From Syncephalis plumigaleata (taxonomy: Eukaryota > Zoopagomycota > Zoopagomycetes > Zoopagales > Piptocephalidaceae), in NCBI GenBank assembly GCA_025201365.1, contig JAIXMF010000001.1:1798001-1862000 (forward strand): a stretch of 64,000 bases of DNA, written 5' to 3'. The position numbers and the translations under genes are program-made. Below the pieces are notes generated by a model. It made no database searches and was not told the DNA's origin. It saw nothing but the letters and a program-made list of their open reading frames with translations. Shown piece by piece: positions 24,542 through 37,493 of this stretch. Numbering within the stretch: position 1 is the first letter of the stretch; each line of letters begins with the position of its first letter.

Positions 24542-25729
24542 TTATTGTTGCAATTGAACCCATGTGCGACCACGAGTTAAAGCGGGAGATTTGTATAAAC
24601 AAGCACTGGGTGTGGTGCTGCTCTTTTGCGTGTCGCATGGTCCGGCAATGTACATGGTCATGCCGTTGGGACCGCCAAAGCTAATGTCGGCAACACGTTT
24701 GAACGGCGTCTTGATACGTGATACTGCCTCGCCCTTTGGTGAGATAACCGTGATTTCGCTGTTGCTCATACGAGTCACATAGAGTAAACCTTCCTCGTTC
24801 GATCTTATGCCGTTAACATCGATATGGCCAGTTTTATCGAGTGCCTTAAAGTCAACGAATAGTTCCTTGTCGCCGGTGGGCAGACCGGTATTCAAATCCA
24901 GATGATAACGCCAGATACGATTGTTGCTTGGTACCCAGCCGCCCGTCGCTTCGGACACGTAAAGGTAGTCCTCGTGCGTGCTAAGTTCGATGCCATTCGT
25001 ACGACCCATGAAGTCGAGGCGTGTCATATTGCCGGTTCTAGTGTCGCAGAACCAAAGATCACCCTCGCCCGATTCCATAGTGGCGCGTAAACCGCTAAGA
25101 TAGACGAAACGACCACGCGCCGCCACGGCTAGATCATTTGGTTGGAGCATTTCCGAGTTCTCGCAAACAACTCGGCGTGCCGCATTGGCATTATCCTTCA
25201 AGCTGATGGTGGCGGGAATGATGCTAGAACTCCACACCACTTCGATGACACGATGATTGACGACATCCGTCATTAATACGCCACCGTTAGCGTTTGCGGG
25301 ACGAAAGAATCGCATACCAGTGATGTAGGCGGTCTTATCCGTATCCTCGTAAAACATGGTAGCATTGTTGCTTATGGCATCGATACGACCAATCGTATTA
25401 AGTGGATATTTGCCGTTGGCATCTGGTTTGCCAAAGTTATTGGCGTATATGTTGCCGCCCTTATCGACGGCCAATCCCTCGATATCGCCACCGAACCATG
25501 CCTGATCGAGTTGATGGCTTACTTCGTGGAATTTGTAAGTCTCGTCGAAACTAGCCGCGGGAGATAGAAGATTATCAACGAGAGGAAGGTCCTTCTCGAG
25601 CGGTAAGGATAATGCTGTTAGCGAAACTGGCTCGTCGATTAGTGGAATAGCACCAATGGAGAATACTTGTGATAAAAGAATCAAAGTGGAGATTAATTGT
25701 TGCGTGTTATTAGCGATAAAAGAGTACAT
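24542..25729 (-). CDS. secreted SMP-30/NHL-like beta-propeller, copy 3 (intact)
   Basis: The only one of three paralogues open throughout (395 aa). The signal peptide lies within the first 30 residues (QLISTLILLSQVFSIGAIPL). Blades contain AWFGGDIEGLAVDKGGNIYA, GMRFFRPANANGGVLMTDVV, NDLAVAARGRFVYLSGLRAT, DLWFCDTRTGNMTRLDFMGR, GIELSTHEDYLYVSEATGGW and ISFGGPNGMTMYIAGPC. The order and spacing fit a six-bladed SMP-30/gluconolactonase-like propeller. The catalytic metal ligands cannot be assigned by eye, so enzymatic activity is unproven. It serves as a ruler for the breaks in copies 1 and 2. Confidence 0.8.
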   Translation of the reverse strand: MYSFIANNTQQLISTLILLSQVFSIGAIPLIDEPVSLTALSLPLEKDLPLVDNLLSPAASFDETYKFHEVSHQLDQAWFGGDIEGLAVDKGGNIYANNFGKPDANGKYPLNTIGRIDAISNNATMFYEDTDKTAYITGMRFFRPANANGGVLMTDVVNHRVIEVVWSSSIIPATISLKDNANAARRVVCENSEMLQPNDLAVAARGRFVYLSGLRATMESGEGDLWFCDTRTGNMTRLDFMGRTNGIELSTHEDYLYVSEATGGWVPSNNRIWRYHLDLNTGLPTGDKELFVDFKALDKTGHIDVNGIRSNEEGLLYVTRMSNSEITVISPKGEAVSRIKTPFKRVADISFGGPNGMTMYIAGPCDTQKSSTTPSACLYKSPALTRGRTWVQLQQ

Positions 25730-26585
25730 ATTTGCTTGAATATTGCTAAATGCCGATGTTGATGCTGATGACCAAAGTTGTTAATAGGTGAAAATAATGA
25801 TTAAATGATATCGATGTCGCGATTGTTTTGCAATAGTAGAATTAAACTAGATGCTATGCAAGGAAAGCTGCCTAAGAAATGAACGGTTATACTAAGTAAG
25901 TTGTGAATGATTGTCAAATAAATCGGACGATATTGCCGTCTATTTAAATCATTCTCCATTATCCAACATGACATCCATTAAGGCAGGCATTTCTAACGTA
26001 TGGAATAATAAGCAGTATACGTGCTAACTTGCTCATAGAGTTTCACGATTCAGGAAATGGTTATCAGTTATGAAACGAGTACGTTACAGATAAACCGGTA
26101 ACGAACGAATAGCCATGGTTTACTATATCCCCATGCTGTAACATCCGGTACTAACCAGTAAATAACTAGTAGCCCCCATGTTTCGTATTGCAATATCCAA
26201 CTTGTCAATCTAGAAAATAACAAGTATTATATGCTACAATGCACAGTTAGCAAGCAGCCATCATCTCACGAGAATACTACTACACTACCACTTTCTCCAG
26301 CAGTCTACCTCGTTTGTTTCACCCGGTATCGCTCAGTTTTAACGCTGTTACAGCCTTTAGTTTCTATTTTTATTCTAATTCGTAATTTATAGATGATATA
26401 CAATAATACACATAGTCGCTAAGAATATACAGAGCATTGGACATTAACCAAGTAGAGTTGACGGTCATTTTTCATTACTTGTGCAGTGAATGATCACTAT
26501 AATCAATTGTAATTGTATGTCAAAATAGTGTCACACGTAGAATGATGTATTTACACTTACTCTTTCGTTTCTTTTTACCATTAGG
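25730..26585. other. intergenic region, divergent promoters
   Basis: Lies between propeller copy 3 (minus) and WRAP73 (plus). No coding region or repeat is evident. Confidence 0.5.
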
Positions 26586-28516
26586 ATGCACTTCACCGAG
26601 CGTTTCAAACATACTGTACCGCAAAGCTGTCAGGTATCACCGTCAGGTTTATACATTGCGAATATTTATCAGAATCGTGTGGTGGTGCGCAATGCAGAAA
26701 CCTGTAAACTTGTTCGCCAGTGGACGGCCGCCGATCCCCTCCGTGAACTACACTGGTCTCCCGATAGCGAATTGCTACTATCGTAACTGCCAAAACGGAG
26801 CTTGTTCAGGTATGGTGTATAGATGACGAGAAATGGACTGCATCCATAGACGAATCAATGGCGGGGGTGTCGCGTGTTGTATGGAGTCCCGACAGCCGAC
26901 ACGTATTATGTTTCTCGGATTTACAGGTAAGCTTAGAATCAAGACTTAAACCGTAGCATACCTAATATCGTTAGTGTGTACTTGTTTACATGTAGTTGCG
27001 ACTCACCATTTGGTCACTAACTAGCAAGGAGGCATACTATATCAAATATCCAAAACAACGGGAGAAAAGTGAGTAATATACATATAGTTAATGACTCGAG
27101 TATACTACTATTCTACTACTTACCCCTTCCCTCTCCTATCCCTTGCATCTCGAGTAGCCATGAGTATCACGACTGATGGACGGTATATGGCATTGGCGGA
27201 ACGAAAAGAAGTCAAAGATCATATTGGTATATATGACGTGAATACATGGAACTTGGCCGTGGTACGTGTAATCATCACGTTACGATATTAGCAGTGTTTC
27301 TAATCAGTTAGCATAGACATTTCCTGCGGATACATTGGATTTGGAGGGATTGGCATGGTCACCGGATGGTCATTTCCTAGCCGTATGGGATACTATACTT
27401 GAAGTAAGCTAATTATATTGCTCATCATTCGTTGTATTAACAATTATATATATGTATATATATATGCTTGCACGTATGCAGTAAAATTGTTGATCTACAC
27501 ACCGATGGACGATTGGTTAAATCGTTCGCACCAAACACTTATGGTCTTGGTATACGTTCAGCAACATGGTCACCATCCTCGCAATTCTTAGCTATTGGTG
27601 CTTATGATCAGAAGGTAGATAATTGCATCGTTATTATAATTATCGTCTCATACTAATACGCTATAACTATACAGGCACATCTATTGGATCATTTCACATG
27701 GTCAGTCATTGCAAGCTTTGATCATCCAGCCAATGTGAGACGTGTACCGAAGAGAATGGTAACTACGAGTGTTGCTAGATGAACAACAGCATAGTAATGA
27801 CATGTAGATATATACCAAGAGCGTGATCCCATCACCGTATGAATGAAGTGGCATCGACAGAATCTGTAGCTGCATGTTAGTACCGACTGTATATGGCTAA
27901 TTGAAACTAATCTAATCATTATACTTAGACGAGATTGTAAATTCACCATTATCGATCCCTACCACAAGATCCGATCCGGATAAGCCTAATCCTCGTGTTG
28001 GTATTAATTTGTTGGCATTCGATAGTTCAAGTCGATTCCTCGTAACACGCAATGGTATGCGTAGTATTCTATTTCAATATTGCTATTACGAGTAACTAAT
28101 TGATATTTGCTCTGCCTAGATAATATGTCTCATTGCTTGTGGATATGGGAGATTGGTCGACTAAGGGGACGTGCACTTATCCAGCAGTTATTGCCTATAC
28201 GCACGGCACGCTGGCATCCTACTCGACCGGGCGTGCTTGCATTCTGTTGCGGTAACTGTTTCGTTTATCTTTGGGCGGAGGAGAAGGGATGTCAAGCTAT
28301 TGAACTACCAAGTAGTATGTAGTATAGATGACATATATATATATATATAGGCAATGAACCATCATAACACTAATACCATGTATTCTGTGCACGATTATCA
28401 TTATAGCCAAGTTTATGGCCAATGGTCTAAGATGGAGTTCTAATGGTCGTTCCCTACTACTAGTCGATAAAGATACGATGATGATGGTTCATTTGGATGT
28501 TCAACTAATTAATTAA
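26586..28516 (+). CDS. WRAP73: WD-repeat protein WRAP73 (WDR8)
   Basis: WD40 protein that in other eukaryotes acts at centrosomes/spindle poles and in microtubule anchoring. The start MHFTERFKHTVPQSCQVSPS matches the family. Conserved segments across about eight exons: LHWSPDSELLL, DEKWTASIDESMAGVSRVVW, EAYYIKYPKQREK, ITTDGRYMALAERKEVKDHI, FPADTLDLEGLAWSPDGHFL, HTDGRLVKSFAPNTYGLGIR, SATWSPSSQFLAIGAYDQK, WEIGRLRGRALIQQLLPIRT and ANGLRWSSNGRSLLL to the TAA at 28516. Introns are 45-85 nt. One base is missing near 26784, inside the first blades (…LLLS then VTAKTELVQVW). It converges on the Atg18 gene. Confidence 0.85.
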
Positions 28517-28771
28517 CTTATTATTATTATTATAGATTTGCAGGATAGAGATGTTGATGTTGTTATTTACTAATTCTACCATTCACAATACACTAAATAT
28601 ATTTATATATTATATACTAATGTCAATCATACTAAATATCATCAGTTGGTTAATCAATTCAATTAGAAATAGTTGTATATTATAATAGAAATAGAAGTCA
28701 TGTCATCCATTGATCATCCACTATGCTGGTCATCATCATACCATCGTTTGATCATGAATACAATCTGACTT

Positions 28772-30683
28772 CTATTCTCCTATCATGCTTGATGTAACAT
28801 CCTCATTGGCATCGAGTAGACTAGTCATGTAGAGCATGATTAATACGATTACATAATAATAAAACAACGATGGATATGATTTCTGCTTACCAGTACTGCT
28901 TGTTAAAAACACATTCACCACCTCGTTCCAAATCGATATTGTACAGGTAGAGATAGCCCTCTGAAGTGACCACAATTACCTGAGGAGTAGAACTAATAAA
29001 CAAAATACATAGATATATATAATTAATAATCGATTATTATGTATAGAATTATCAACAACTTACCTGGATAGTGCCACTAAACTTTGTACACCGGCTGTTT
29101 TCAACTTCAAGTGCGCGAAATCACGCGCTGGTTCCCACATTTCCGTTAGTACATCTGGTAAATAGCCGGCAACATTCTTGCCTACTGCCTTCTTAATGGA
29201 TGATGCTCGTAGCATGCTACTAATAATGCCAATATTAGTTTCAAGTATAGAGACATTGCCATACGTTTTCTAGCTACCTCATTCCACCAGATGATCGACC
29301 TTGTCCTCCATTATTATCGCCATACGAGCCGGTAGCACGTCCAATACTACCGGTAGTATTGAAATCGTCATTTTGGCCACCATCGGATAGTTTGAAGATG
29401 TGCACAGTCTCATGTTCACTCGAGACACACAATAGTGAACTGACTAGATTGAATGAGATACAGTGAATACGTGTTGGATAACTGCCTCTACGGAATTGGT
29501 AGAGTTTCTGAGCATCAGGTAATGAAAATACTCGAATTACCGTTCCCTAAATAAAGTGAACAATGATAGGTATAAGTAGATTGTTAATTAGTCAATGATG
29601 TCACTACCTACTTTATCGCTAGCGGTAGCCATCATAGTACCATCGGCATTGGTGACCACATAAGCCAAGGGGCTCTTATGCGCCTGCGTGTATTGACCGT
29701 TTGCAACGATAGTGTATCAAAGATATACACCGTACCTGTAGTAGTGGTGCCATGCTGCGCGGTATCCCCTGGATTAACGAATGGAGAACCGGCCGAAGTT
29801 GGTGACGGTGCCGGATAAATAAGATAGCAATTATCGCTTGATGGTGATAGCGCACAAACAGCTAATAATAATAGTAGTAATAAAAGGAGTACAGGTATGC
29901 ATTAGATATACGTTAGTAATTGGGTAAACACAATCATTCTGAGTGTGTAGAGGAATAGGTAAGGGCTAGAATTAATTACCATGTCGATTAGGAGTGGTTT
30001 CAATGGTATGGATTAGCTTCATGTTGCTTATATCATACACGTAGATTTGCTCCTCTAGCACCACTACTAGACGTCGTCTGTTAAGTTTAACGGAAAGAAT
30101 CTTAGTAGGGAAGGTGAGCTCGCAAATCGTCGATTGTCTCTATAAGGTGATGGATAGAGTAAGAGATCATTCATCGAGTGTACATTGATCGATATAGATG
30201 AGCAATTAGTAAATGATAGGCAGTGTAATATCATTAATGTGTGCTAGCTACCTTCGTATTGACAATCTGTAAACGACGCGTTGAAGGACCGTGCTCTTCA
30301 CCGGCTCCTACCAACGCTACAAGTGAGGTGCAGAAAAGCATCTCAACAATACCCATACCGCCTTCATCTACAGTGTGATGTGCATACGATGTAAGTATAC
30401 GAGTTAGACAACGAGTGATGAACGAGCATAGATAGATACTTACTCTTAGCGTAGCATTTACCATAAGGATCACAGTTATAGATCTTGTAACCAGAGCGTG
30501 TTCCTACCGACAAACAACTATGAATAGTAATAAGCAACAATATATATACGTATGTATGTAATTGAGTACAGGAATATTAATAATAGCATCTACAAATAGT
30601 ACAGTAAACACAATAACTTACCTAAAATCCTGGTTGAAATTAATGAACTCAAGGTCATTATCCAACCTACCGCTGATATTCAT
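28772..30683 (-). CDS. PROPPIN WD40 protein, Atg18/WIPI family
   Basis: Phosphoinositide-binding seven-bladed propeller of autophagy and vacuole or endosome membranes. Exon 1 is [20 protein letters not shown], followed by [56 protein letters not shown] and [11 protein letters not shown]. The diagnostic FRRG motif is present in [19 protein letters not shown], followed by [20 protein letters not shown]. The last exons read [20 protein letters not shown] and [14 protein letters not shown] to 28772. Eight or more exons. A one-base break near 29700 separates [10 protein letters not shown] from [20 protein letters not shown]. Atg18, Atg21 or Hsv2 cannot be told apart by eye; the length fits Atg18. 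Confidence 0.85.
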
Positions 30684-31062
30684 ATTGAGTAGAATAAGCT
30701 AAGCAACAGAAGCGTTGTTGATTCAACAAAAAACAAACAAAAGATGGAATGTACAATGTGATGGAAACAGTTAAAAAACGTACTATCACCGATGAATGAT
30801 GGAATTTTAAATATGAATGTGGAAATCCTAGTATAATAATCATCTCTCCTTTCTGATGGTATATATGTATGATGAGGCATAGAATGAGGGTACAATTCTC
30901 TAATAATGTGAGTGAGTAAGAGAGTAACATGTGTGACGCAATAATAACAAAAATGTGTCACGTGGATATGACGAGCAAGTAACAAGATGAACTACCACTA
31001 CGATAATATGTACGTATATAGAATAAGGTAATGCCAGTTCAAATAGCTTATTATTATAATAA

Positions 31063-33660
31063 TTAGCGTGACTCTCGTAAGGCACGATCCAAGTTGAATG
31101 CCGTGGATATAACACCAATATGAGTGAATGCTTGTGGAAAGTTGCCTAGTTGCTCGCCACCTGAGCTATTTCTTCCGCGTATAACATCAAGTGATTAGCG
31201 TAGCTTAATAATTGCTGAAACATAACCTGTGCTTAAGTAGCATATCCTTGCGATGTCGTCCTGCTCGTGTTAATGCCTAAGAGGAGAAACAATGATATAG
31301 AAATGAATGATAGATGATTAGAGTGAATAGCCACAGGAAGAAAACAAAAGATTACCTCAACCAGCCAGAAACAACACATTGTAAAGCTATTTGTTTAATA
31401 AATTAGAAAACATAAATATATATATGACTTCATCGTATTACTAACCACCCTCTTCACCTGGAACGCCATCGTGTGATGTCAAGACATTATCTAAGCAATA
31501 ATCGTATTAAATGTTTATACCTACAAATGCGTATATCACTTACATCGATATACGAGATTATTTGCAGTGAGTCCACCCTTCTCCGGTGGTAGCATGATAC
31601 GTTCCATAGTATTAATGAATCGTGGATCCGTGGGCGAGATAAAGAACACCAGTGGCATGATAAGCACTGCGGCATCTACCACGTCTCGTGCCTCGTAGGA
31701 CTGGCTAAAGCATTTCAATTCCTTATTGTAGCCTTTCTCCTGTATTTGCTCGTAGATCGTATCACGCGTACGAAGCCATCGCTCTCGATCTGGACAGGGT
31801 AGTACGCGTTTCTCCGATAGACGTAACCCTAATCATATCGCGTTACCAACCATCCCGCTACGCTATATATTGATCTAGTATGCTTACCACGATCGACTGC
31901 CACCCAACACATCACTTTGGAGTAGAGGAAATGTCGTTTCTGATTGCGTACCTCCCATATACTCGTGTCCGCACGTTCCCAATTGTCGCACACGTAGTTG
32001 ACGAGTTTCCGTAGATTACACCACATATCGTACGAGATTGGACTGCCGAACTTGTTGAACAAATAGGCACCATCCAATAGCTCGCCGTAGATGTCCAGCT
32101 GCAAATGGTCATAGGCCCCATTACCGATACGTACCGGCTTCGAGCCACGATACCCGTCCAGATGGTCGAGTATTGTTCCGTGAGCAGTTTCTCACCACGT
32201 ATCCCGTACATGATTTGCAATGATCCATCGGTATTGGCATCCTCGCAACACCTACTGATAAACTCCATATAGGCATCGGCCTCGCCCAACATGCCAATTC
32301 GTATTAGCGCGTAGATAGCGAAGGATGAATCGCGTATCCACGTGAAACGATAATCCCAATTGCGCGTCCCATTAATTTCCTCTGGTAATGAAAAGGTAGG
32401 CGCTGCCACCACTGCACCCGACTTGCATTTACAAAAGTAAGGAAAACATCATTCCCATTAGTATTGCTCGTGTAGATACGCGTTATGTACACATAGAGTA
32501 GTAATCGTCTACTTACAGGCTCGTACACTAGTAGTTTAAGCATAAGCGCACTACGTTCCACCGCTTCACGCCATCGACCTGCGAATTTACACTGACCAAT
32601 CCAATCGAGCCAGTAATCGACCGTTTCTTGGAACAAGTGGTAGACTAACGCGCATGATAATGGCGTATCAAGGGTGCTACACTGCGTAGTGGTGCACATA
32701 CGTAGCGTTTCCTGTTGATTCGGATCGGAACAGCAAAGCGATTGATCCACTGGCTCGCGTAGCACGAGAATCAGGTGTTGTCCCTCGTGCATCGTTATTT
32801 CCATGTAGGCCTTCGGACCACGTAAGGCATTGGGTCCCTCGCCAGGCTCGACAAACTGCCAATTAATTTCGGGAAAGGTGCCGTCATCGTTGGAGCGAGT
32901 CACCCAGCGCAGATCAAGCTTAAGCGACTCGGACGTGAACAATATCTTCTGATCACTCGTATTCGATTTATGTCGAGTACCATCGTAAGTATACAGTGGT
33001 TCTCGTTGCTCTACATTCTGGTCGTACACCATCTGAGCTGTATGTGGATCGCGTGCATAATTGAACGCGGGAGCACACTCCACGCATAGCTTCATCATGC
33101 CACGGGTGATTTGTATATGACGCATAACCCACGGGTAAAGTATCTTTTTCATGGATTTCTTTGACGGACGAGGCATATAGTCGATCACTTGGCATACGCC
33201 CTCTTTACGTAGGAATCTTGTGACTAGCATATTCGTATTCAACAAATACTGGATCATCCAGAAATCATTAACCACAAGATTACCATTAGTCTATTTGATC
33301 AATTAAGCACGTCAAACTTACCTGCTGTTTACAAGTCGATGGTATGCATGGTGATACGGAAAAGTGACCGCCTTTCTTTGCATCAAGAAGACGACAAAAC
33401 ACGGAAGGACTGTCAAAGTCGGGATAGCACAGTAGATCGATGGAGCCGTCTCGTCCGCAGAGTGCCGCCGTACGCATATTACCGATTACACCGTATTCTT
33501 CAATGGGTAAATAGCCGTCCACACGTACATTTCCCTTACTTAGATAGCTTTCAGGTACTTTATCCGATTCATTGTTCGGTTCATTGTTCGATTCACCGTT
33601 GGAAACCTTTTGTAAAAGTATATCAGCGTTCATGTTATTTAGTATCAATGATAAAAACAA
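31063..33660 (-). CDS. GH15-type glycoside hydrolase (glucoamylase/trehalase-like)
   Basis: An (alpha/alpha)6-barrel hydrolase of the family that includes glucoamylase-like and trehalase-like enzymes. The N-terminal domain has [20 protein letters not shown] and [20 protein letters not shown]. The barrel has [20 protein letters not shown], the first catalytic region, then [20 protein letters not shown] and [20 protein letters not shown]. The last exons encode the second catalytic region [19 protein letters not shown] to 31063. No signal peptide is evident, so it is probably intracellular (trehalose or glucan breakdown is inference). Single-base breaks near 32165, 31390, 31240 and 31180, the second at a T run. 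Start may be Met 33660 or the internal MNADILL. Confidence 0.83.
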
Positions 33661-33940
33661 AATAGAATACTATAATAATGGCAAAGCAAGTAGTAGTAGT
33701 AGTAGTAAGGAAAGACAATAAAACAATCAGGTTGTATCCAAGATAGAGCGTATACCAATTAGTTATGTCATTGTCGATCCCTGTATGTCTTATTATCCAT
33801 ATTCATTCTGACGTCATTTGTTTTATTTTAGAAACAAGTTTAACAATGTAGAGAATCATTTTAAACAATTGGAGCAAAAAAACGTATGAATCGAAAAGCA
33901 TTGTAATTGTACAAATTACGCGATGTGTGATAAGAATAGT

Positions 33941-36590
33941 TCAACAACTGCTATTGAGCAACGATATGCTACGTGCTAAATCTATCCATGGTAGCGACAT
34001 CGATTGTCGTTCTTGCCATTCGTATTCCAATAGGTTATACATGAGTCGTAAGTTGGGTTGTATGATCAATAAAAGACGACGTGCCCTTACGAAAAAGTAC
34101 GCATCGAGCAGCGATATACCAAATACTTGATAATATAAGCAATGGTAATCGTGGCTGATCTTGACGTGCCCACTTGACAATGAACGAAAACTCGCCCATT
34201 ACAAGCATTAGCTTCATCTAGTATACATAATAAATAAATAACTGAGATTCACCACTCATATCTATGATGATAGTTATTTACCTATAAAAGTGTTGCATTC
34301 GTGGAAATTATTCAGTAAATCACCGTAACCATCATCTTCAATGTTATCAACGAATTTGAAGACCATCGAACTATCAGTGTGATTTGGTCGAATACCAATA
34401 CTAAGAACATGCGTGACACCTAGTGCCTTTAATAGTCCAACATTATTGGCAGTGGCAATATCACCCAATAGTAGATGAGGTAGTATACGTGAAGGAAACG
34501 TGCCTAGATTCATTATTCACGTTAAATTAACTAATAGCAATATAGTGACAATGAGTATGTTTACCTTCAAATTCACGGGAAAAAACCATTGAATACTTGT
34601 GTCATAAAGGGTTTGTTGTCATCATCCGTGTCCATAAGGTGGTATTCATAGCTAGCGTGTCGGTCTGCGTGTCCGCTACTCCTTCCACTGCTTGTTCCCG
34701 TTGCATCTCCAGATGTAGCCATACCTCATCCTCGAAATCTTGTAACGGCCCACAGAACGTACCCAAATAAACATGGCTGGTCGCATTGACACGTAGACAT
34801 GCAGCGGGCAAACTCAATTGATGTCGTTGCATACAATAGGCCAATGCCAAAGAGGACATGTAGAGGAAGGAGTCATCGGTAAAGTCATAGTAGAGTAGTA
34901 CACGTTGTGATGATGTGTTGCTGCAGCACTAGTGCTACTAGTACGACTGGCAACTAATCGTGTAATATACCATGTTAAATCTCGTAGTTGTGTAATCATG
35001 GTAGCGCGATGATGTGGATTCCACGGTGCCACCGATAGCACGGATGGATTGTAACAGGTAGCAGTGTTGGTTGATGCTGCACCTGTTTGACACTCTAGAT
35101 GATGTTTCTCTAGATCGGCACGAACAGCCGGTAATGCATTGGATCTCACACGAATAATATGATGGAAAAAACTATTATACACTCTGTCATCGTTATTGCC
35201 GTTATTGCTTTTACTATTGGAGTTGCTAGTCGTGGTTGATTTACTACTATCATGATTACTATTATTGACATTGTTGCTATTGTTGTTGCTATTGTTGTTC
35301 GTATGCTCATTACTATGATGATTTGTATTTACAGGACTCGTCGAATGAGATGTCTGCTTGAACGGTGACGACAACTGAACCGGACTCACCAAGTCTGTCA
35401 TCATTTCTGAATCTGTCGGTGTGTGTATACTATCGGTGGATGACTTTGATGAGGATCGTGAACTGGGAACTGCCATCTCCTGATGTCTGTCCTCATTTAC
35501 AAGTGATGCAGTATCCTTGTTGAACTGCGTTATAGATACACTATCACTAACAGTAAGGTCATCATGCCCAAACTATATTCACGTAGTTGTTATTATATGT
35601 ATATGTATGTATATATACAGGTATGACTTACCCATACACCTGGCGATATCTCAACGGGTGCCGCTAATCTATACATGGATTCAGCCTCGCGTTTCATCAT
35701 ATCAAAGGAGGGCGACATTTCACCATTCGATTGCACGGTAACTAGATGCGGGTATTGCTGCGCCCATTGAGTCGTTTCACCTAAATGGTATCATCATTAT
35801 TAACCTCATCATCATCATTACTATTAGTAGTAGTCTTATTTGTTAGTTACCTTTATAGATCATCGTTTGACGTGGTTGCCAATCAGGTATAGCAATACGC
35901 ATCTTACTAGCAATTCCATTTGTGCCTTGACAATGCAATCGGCTACGAAATCACGTACATCACATTGATTGGTTGTCATGTTAAATTCGCCACTGCGATC
36001 GATCACTCCATCAGGGTTAACTTGGTCTCTACCGTAAACTACAATATCCGATAGACAAGCCCATAATCCAGGCTGACCCGAGAAGTGTCGGAACTGATGT
36101 TGGAAGAATGGCAGCACTGTACGGAAATACCAGCCACGAGTTTTATGATAGGCTAACACCTGATCGACCAGTACGGTATTAAGGAATAATGACTGGAACT
36201 CGATGACATAATTGTTGAATCATGCTGGCTATTATCCGCATTATCGTCATTATCATCGTCATCATTTTCCTTGTTTGATAAGGTGTCTGTAGGTACATTG
36301 CGCGATGAAGAGGGCAATTCACCAACATAAACGAGTAAAAGTGGACGTGGCAGTGGATCTTTCTCTAAAGGCATTCCTGTACCGTGCAAGTAAGGAAATA
36401 TAACGCTACTTGAAGGTGGTGGGCCGCGCGTCAATAGGTTGTCTAGTATTCCTTGGAAATCAGCATCAGTCAATAGTGGTGGCTGAACAGTTGACATGAT
36501 ACTGCTTGTTACAGTAGTAGTACTAGTAGCAGTGCTACTACTGAACTTCATAGTTGAAGATAAGGTGTTATCGCTTTGTTCTATCTGCAT
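33941..36590 (-). CDS. dual-specificity protein phosphatase, Pps1-like
   Basis: Protein tyrosine/serine-threonine phosphatase. The start is MQIEQSDNTLSSTMKFSS at 36590. An N-terminal domain with TRGWYFRTVLPFFQHQF and a Ser/Asn-rich linker follow, then LSLALAYCMQRHQL-type and ATSHVYLGTFCGPLQDFEDE segments. The catalytic domain has ILPHLLLGDIATANNVGLLK, ALGVTHVLSIG and the CX5R loop HCQVGTSRSATITIAYIIKY, with Cys and Arg intact, ending at 33941. The large N-terminal extension fits fungal Pps1 (cell-cycle/DNA replication control) better than small DUSPs. Six or more exons. Single-base breaks near 34920 and 34640, and one splitting the final exon after YIIKYL. Confidence 0.78.
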
Positions 36591-37346
36591 ATTAAAAATG
36601 TTTGTCTAGTGGAATATACGTTTATGCTATGAATGCAACATAGACCATTTGCCTAAATATTGATGTGTGTATAAATGAGACTGAAAGAGAGATGTGGTGG
36701 TGGTAAAAGTAATAGAAAGTGTACGTGTTTGTAGAGAGAGAGAGAAAGCAACGAAACAGAAAGAGATCAATGTATGATCACAGTATCGTATTGAGCAACC
36801 AACACCATGGATAATTAATAATTGCAATACTACTTAGTTGTATGTGCATGAGGCTGTCAAGTTATGTACAGCTTCAATGTGAGTAATATAATTATACAAG
36901 AGAATGCGGTTACCTAGTGGTTGGTCTAGTAGCAGTAGCAGTAGCAGTAGTCATTTACATATGCATACGTACATGCATACATACACGCATACATATCCAT
37001 GCATATAGACATATAGGCATATAGACTAGCTACAACACGAATAACGCCACGTGTCTTGTCCTTGTCAGTATTCGTGTGATAACTATTGCAGCATACGTGT
37101 TGCCTTGTGCCATTCATTATCTCTCCTCATGTGGCTTGTAGACTAGCGATAGATCATGACAGTCAGGAGATATGACGTCAAAGGTCAGTGGTATTAAAGA
37201 ACGATACGGTAATAATGCATTGACACAATAGCAATTACAAAGTCATGAGTTTATTACTAGGCATATGTGTTAATATGGCATAAGCATCATTAGAATTTGA
37301 ATGTTAAATCGTAGATTATCAAGACAACAAGATAATAGAACAAGAT
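36591..37346. other. intergenic region with microsatellites
   Basis: No gene is supported. An (AGCAGT)-like run lies at about 36931-36950, and a degenerate (CATA)n tract at about 36955-37025. The Pps1-like promoter lies near 36600-36830. Confidence 0.5.
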
Positions 37347-37363
37347 GGACTATCATTATTATT
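37347..37363. repeat. target-site duplication, 3' flank of the LINE
   Basis: ggactatcattattatt, 17 bp, is identical to 43904-43920 on the other side of the element. It abuts an A-rich tail (T-rich on the plus strand) at 37364-37380, as expected after target-primed reverse transcription. Confidence 0.9.
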
Positions 37364-37493
37364 TTTTATTTTTATTTTTTAAAGCAAGTGGGCCGCTGCT
37401 GTTAATAATTAAATGAATAAAGTTAACTGCATTCTCAAATTATTGTGTAAAAATGATTCGAGTTAGGCCGCCACGTCTTTACGTGGGCCGGCC

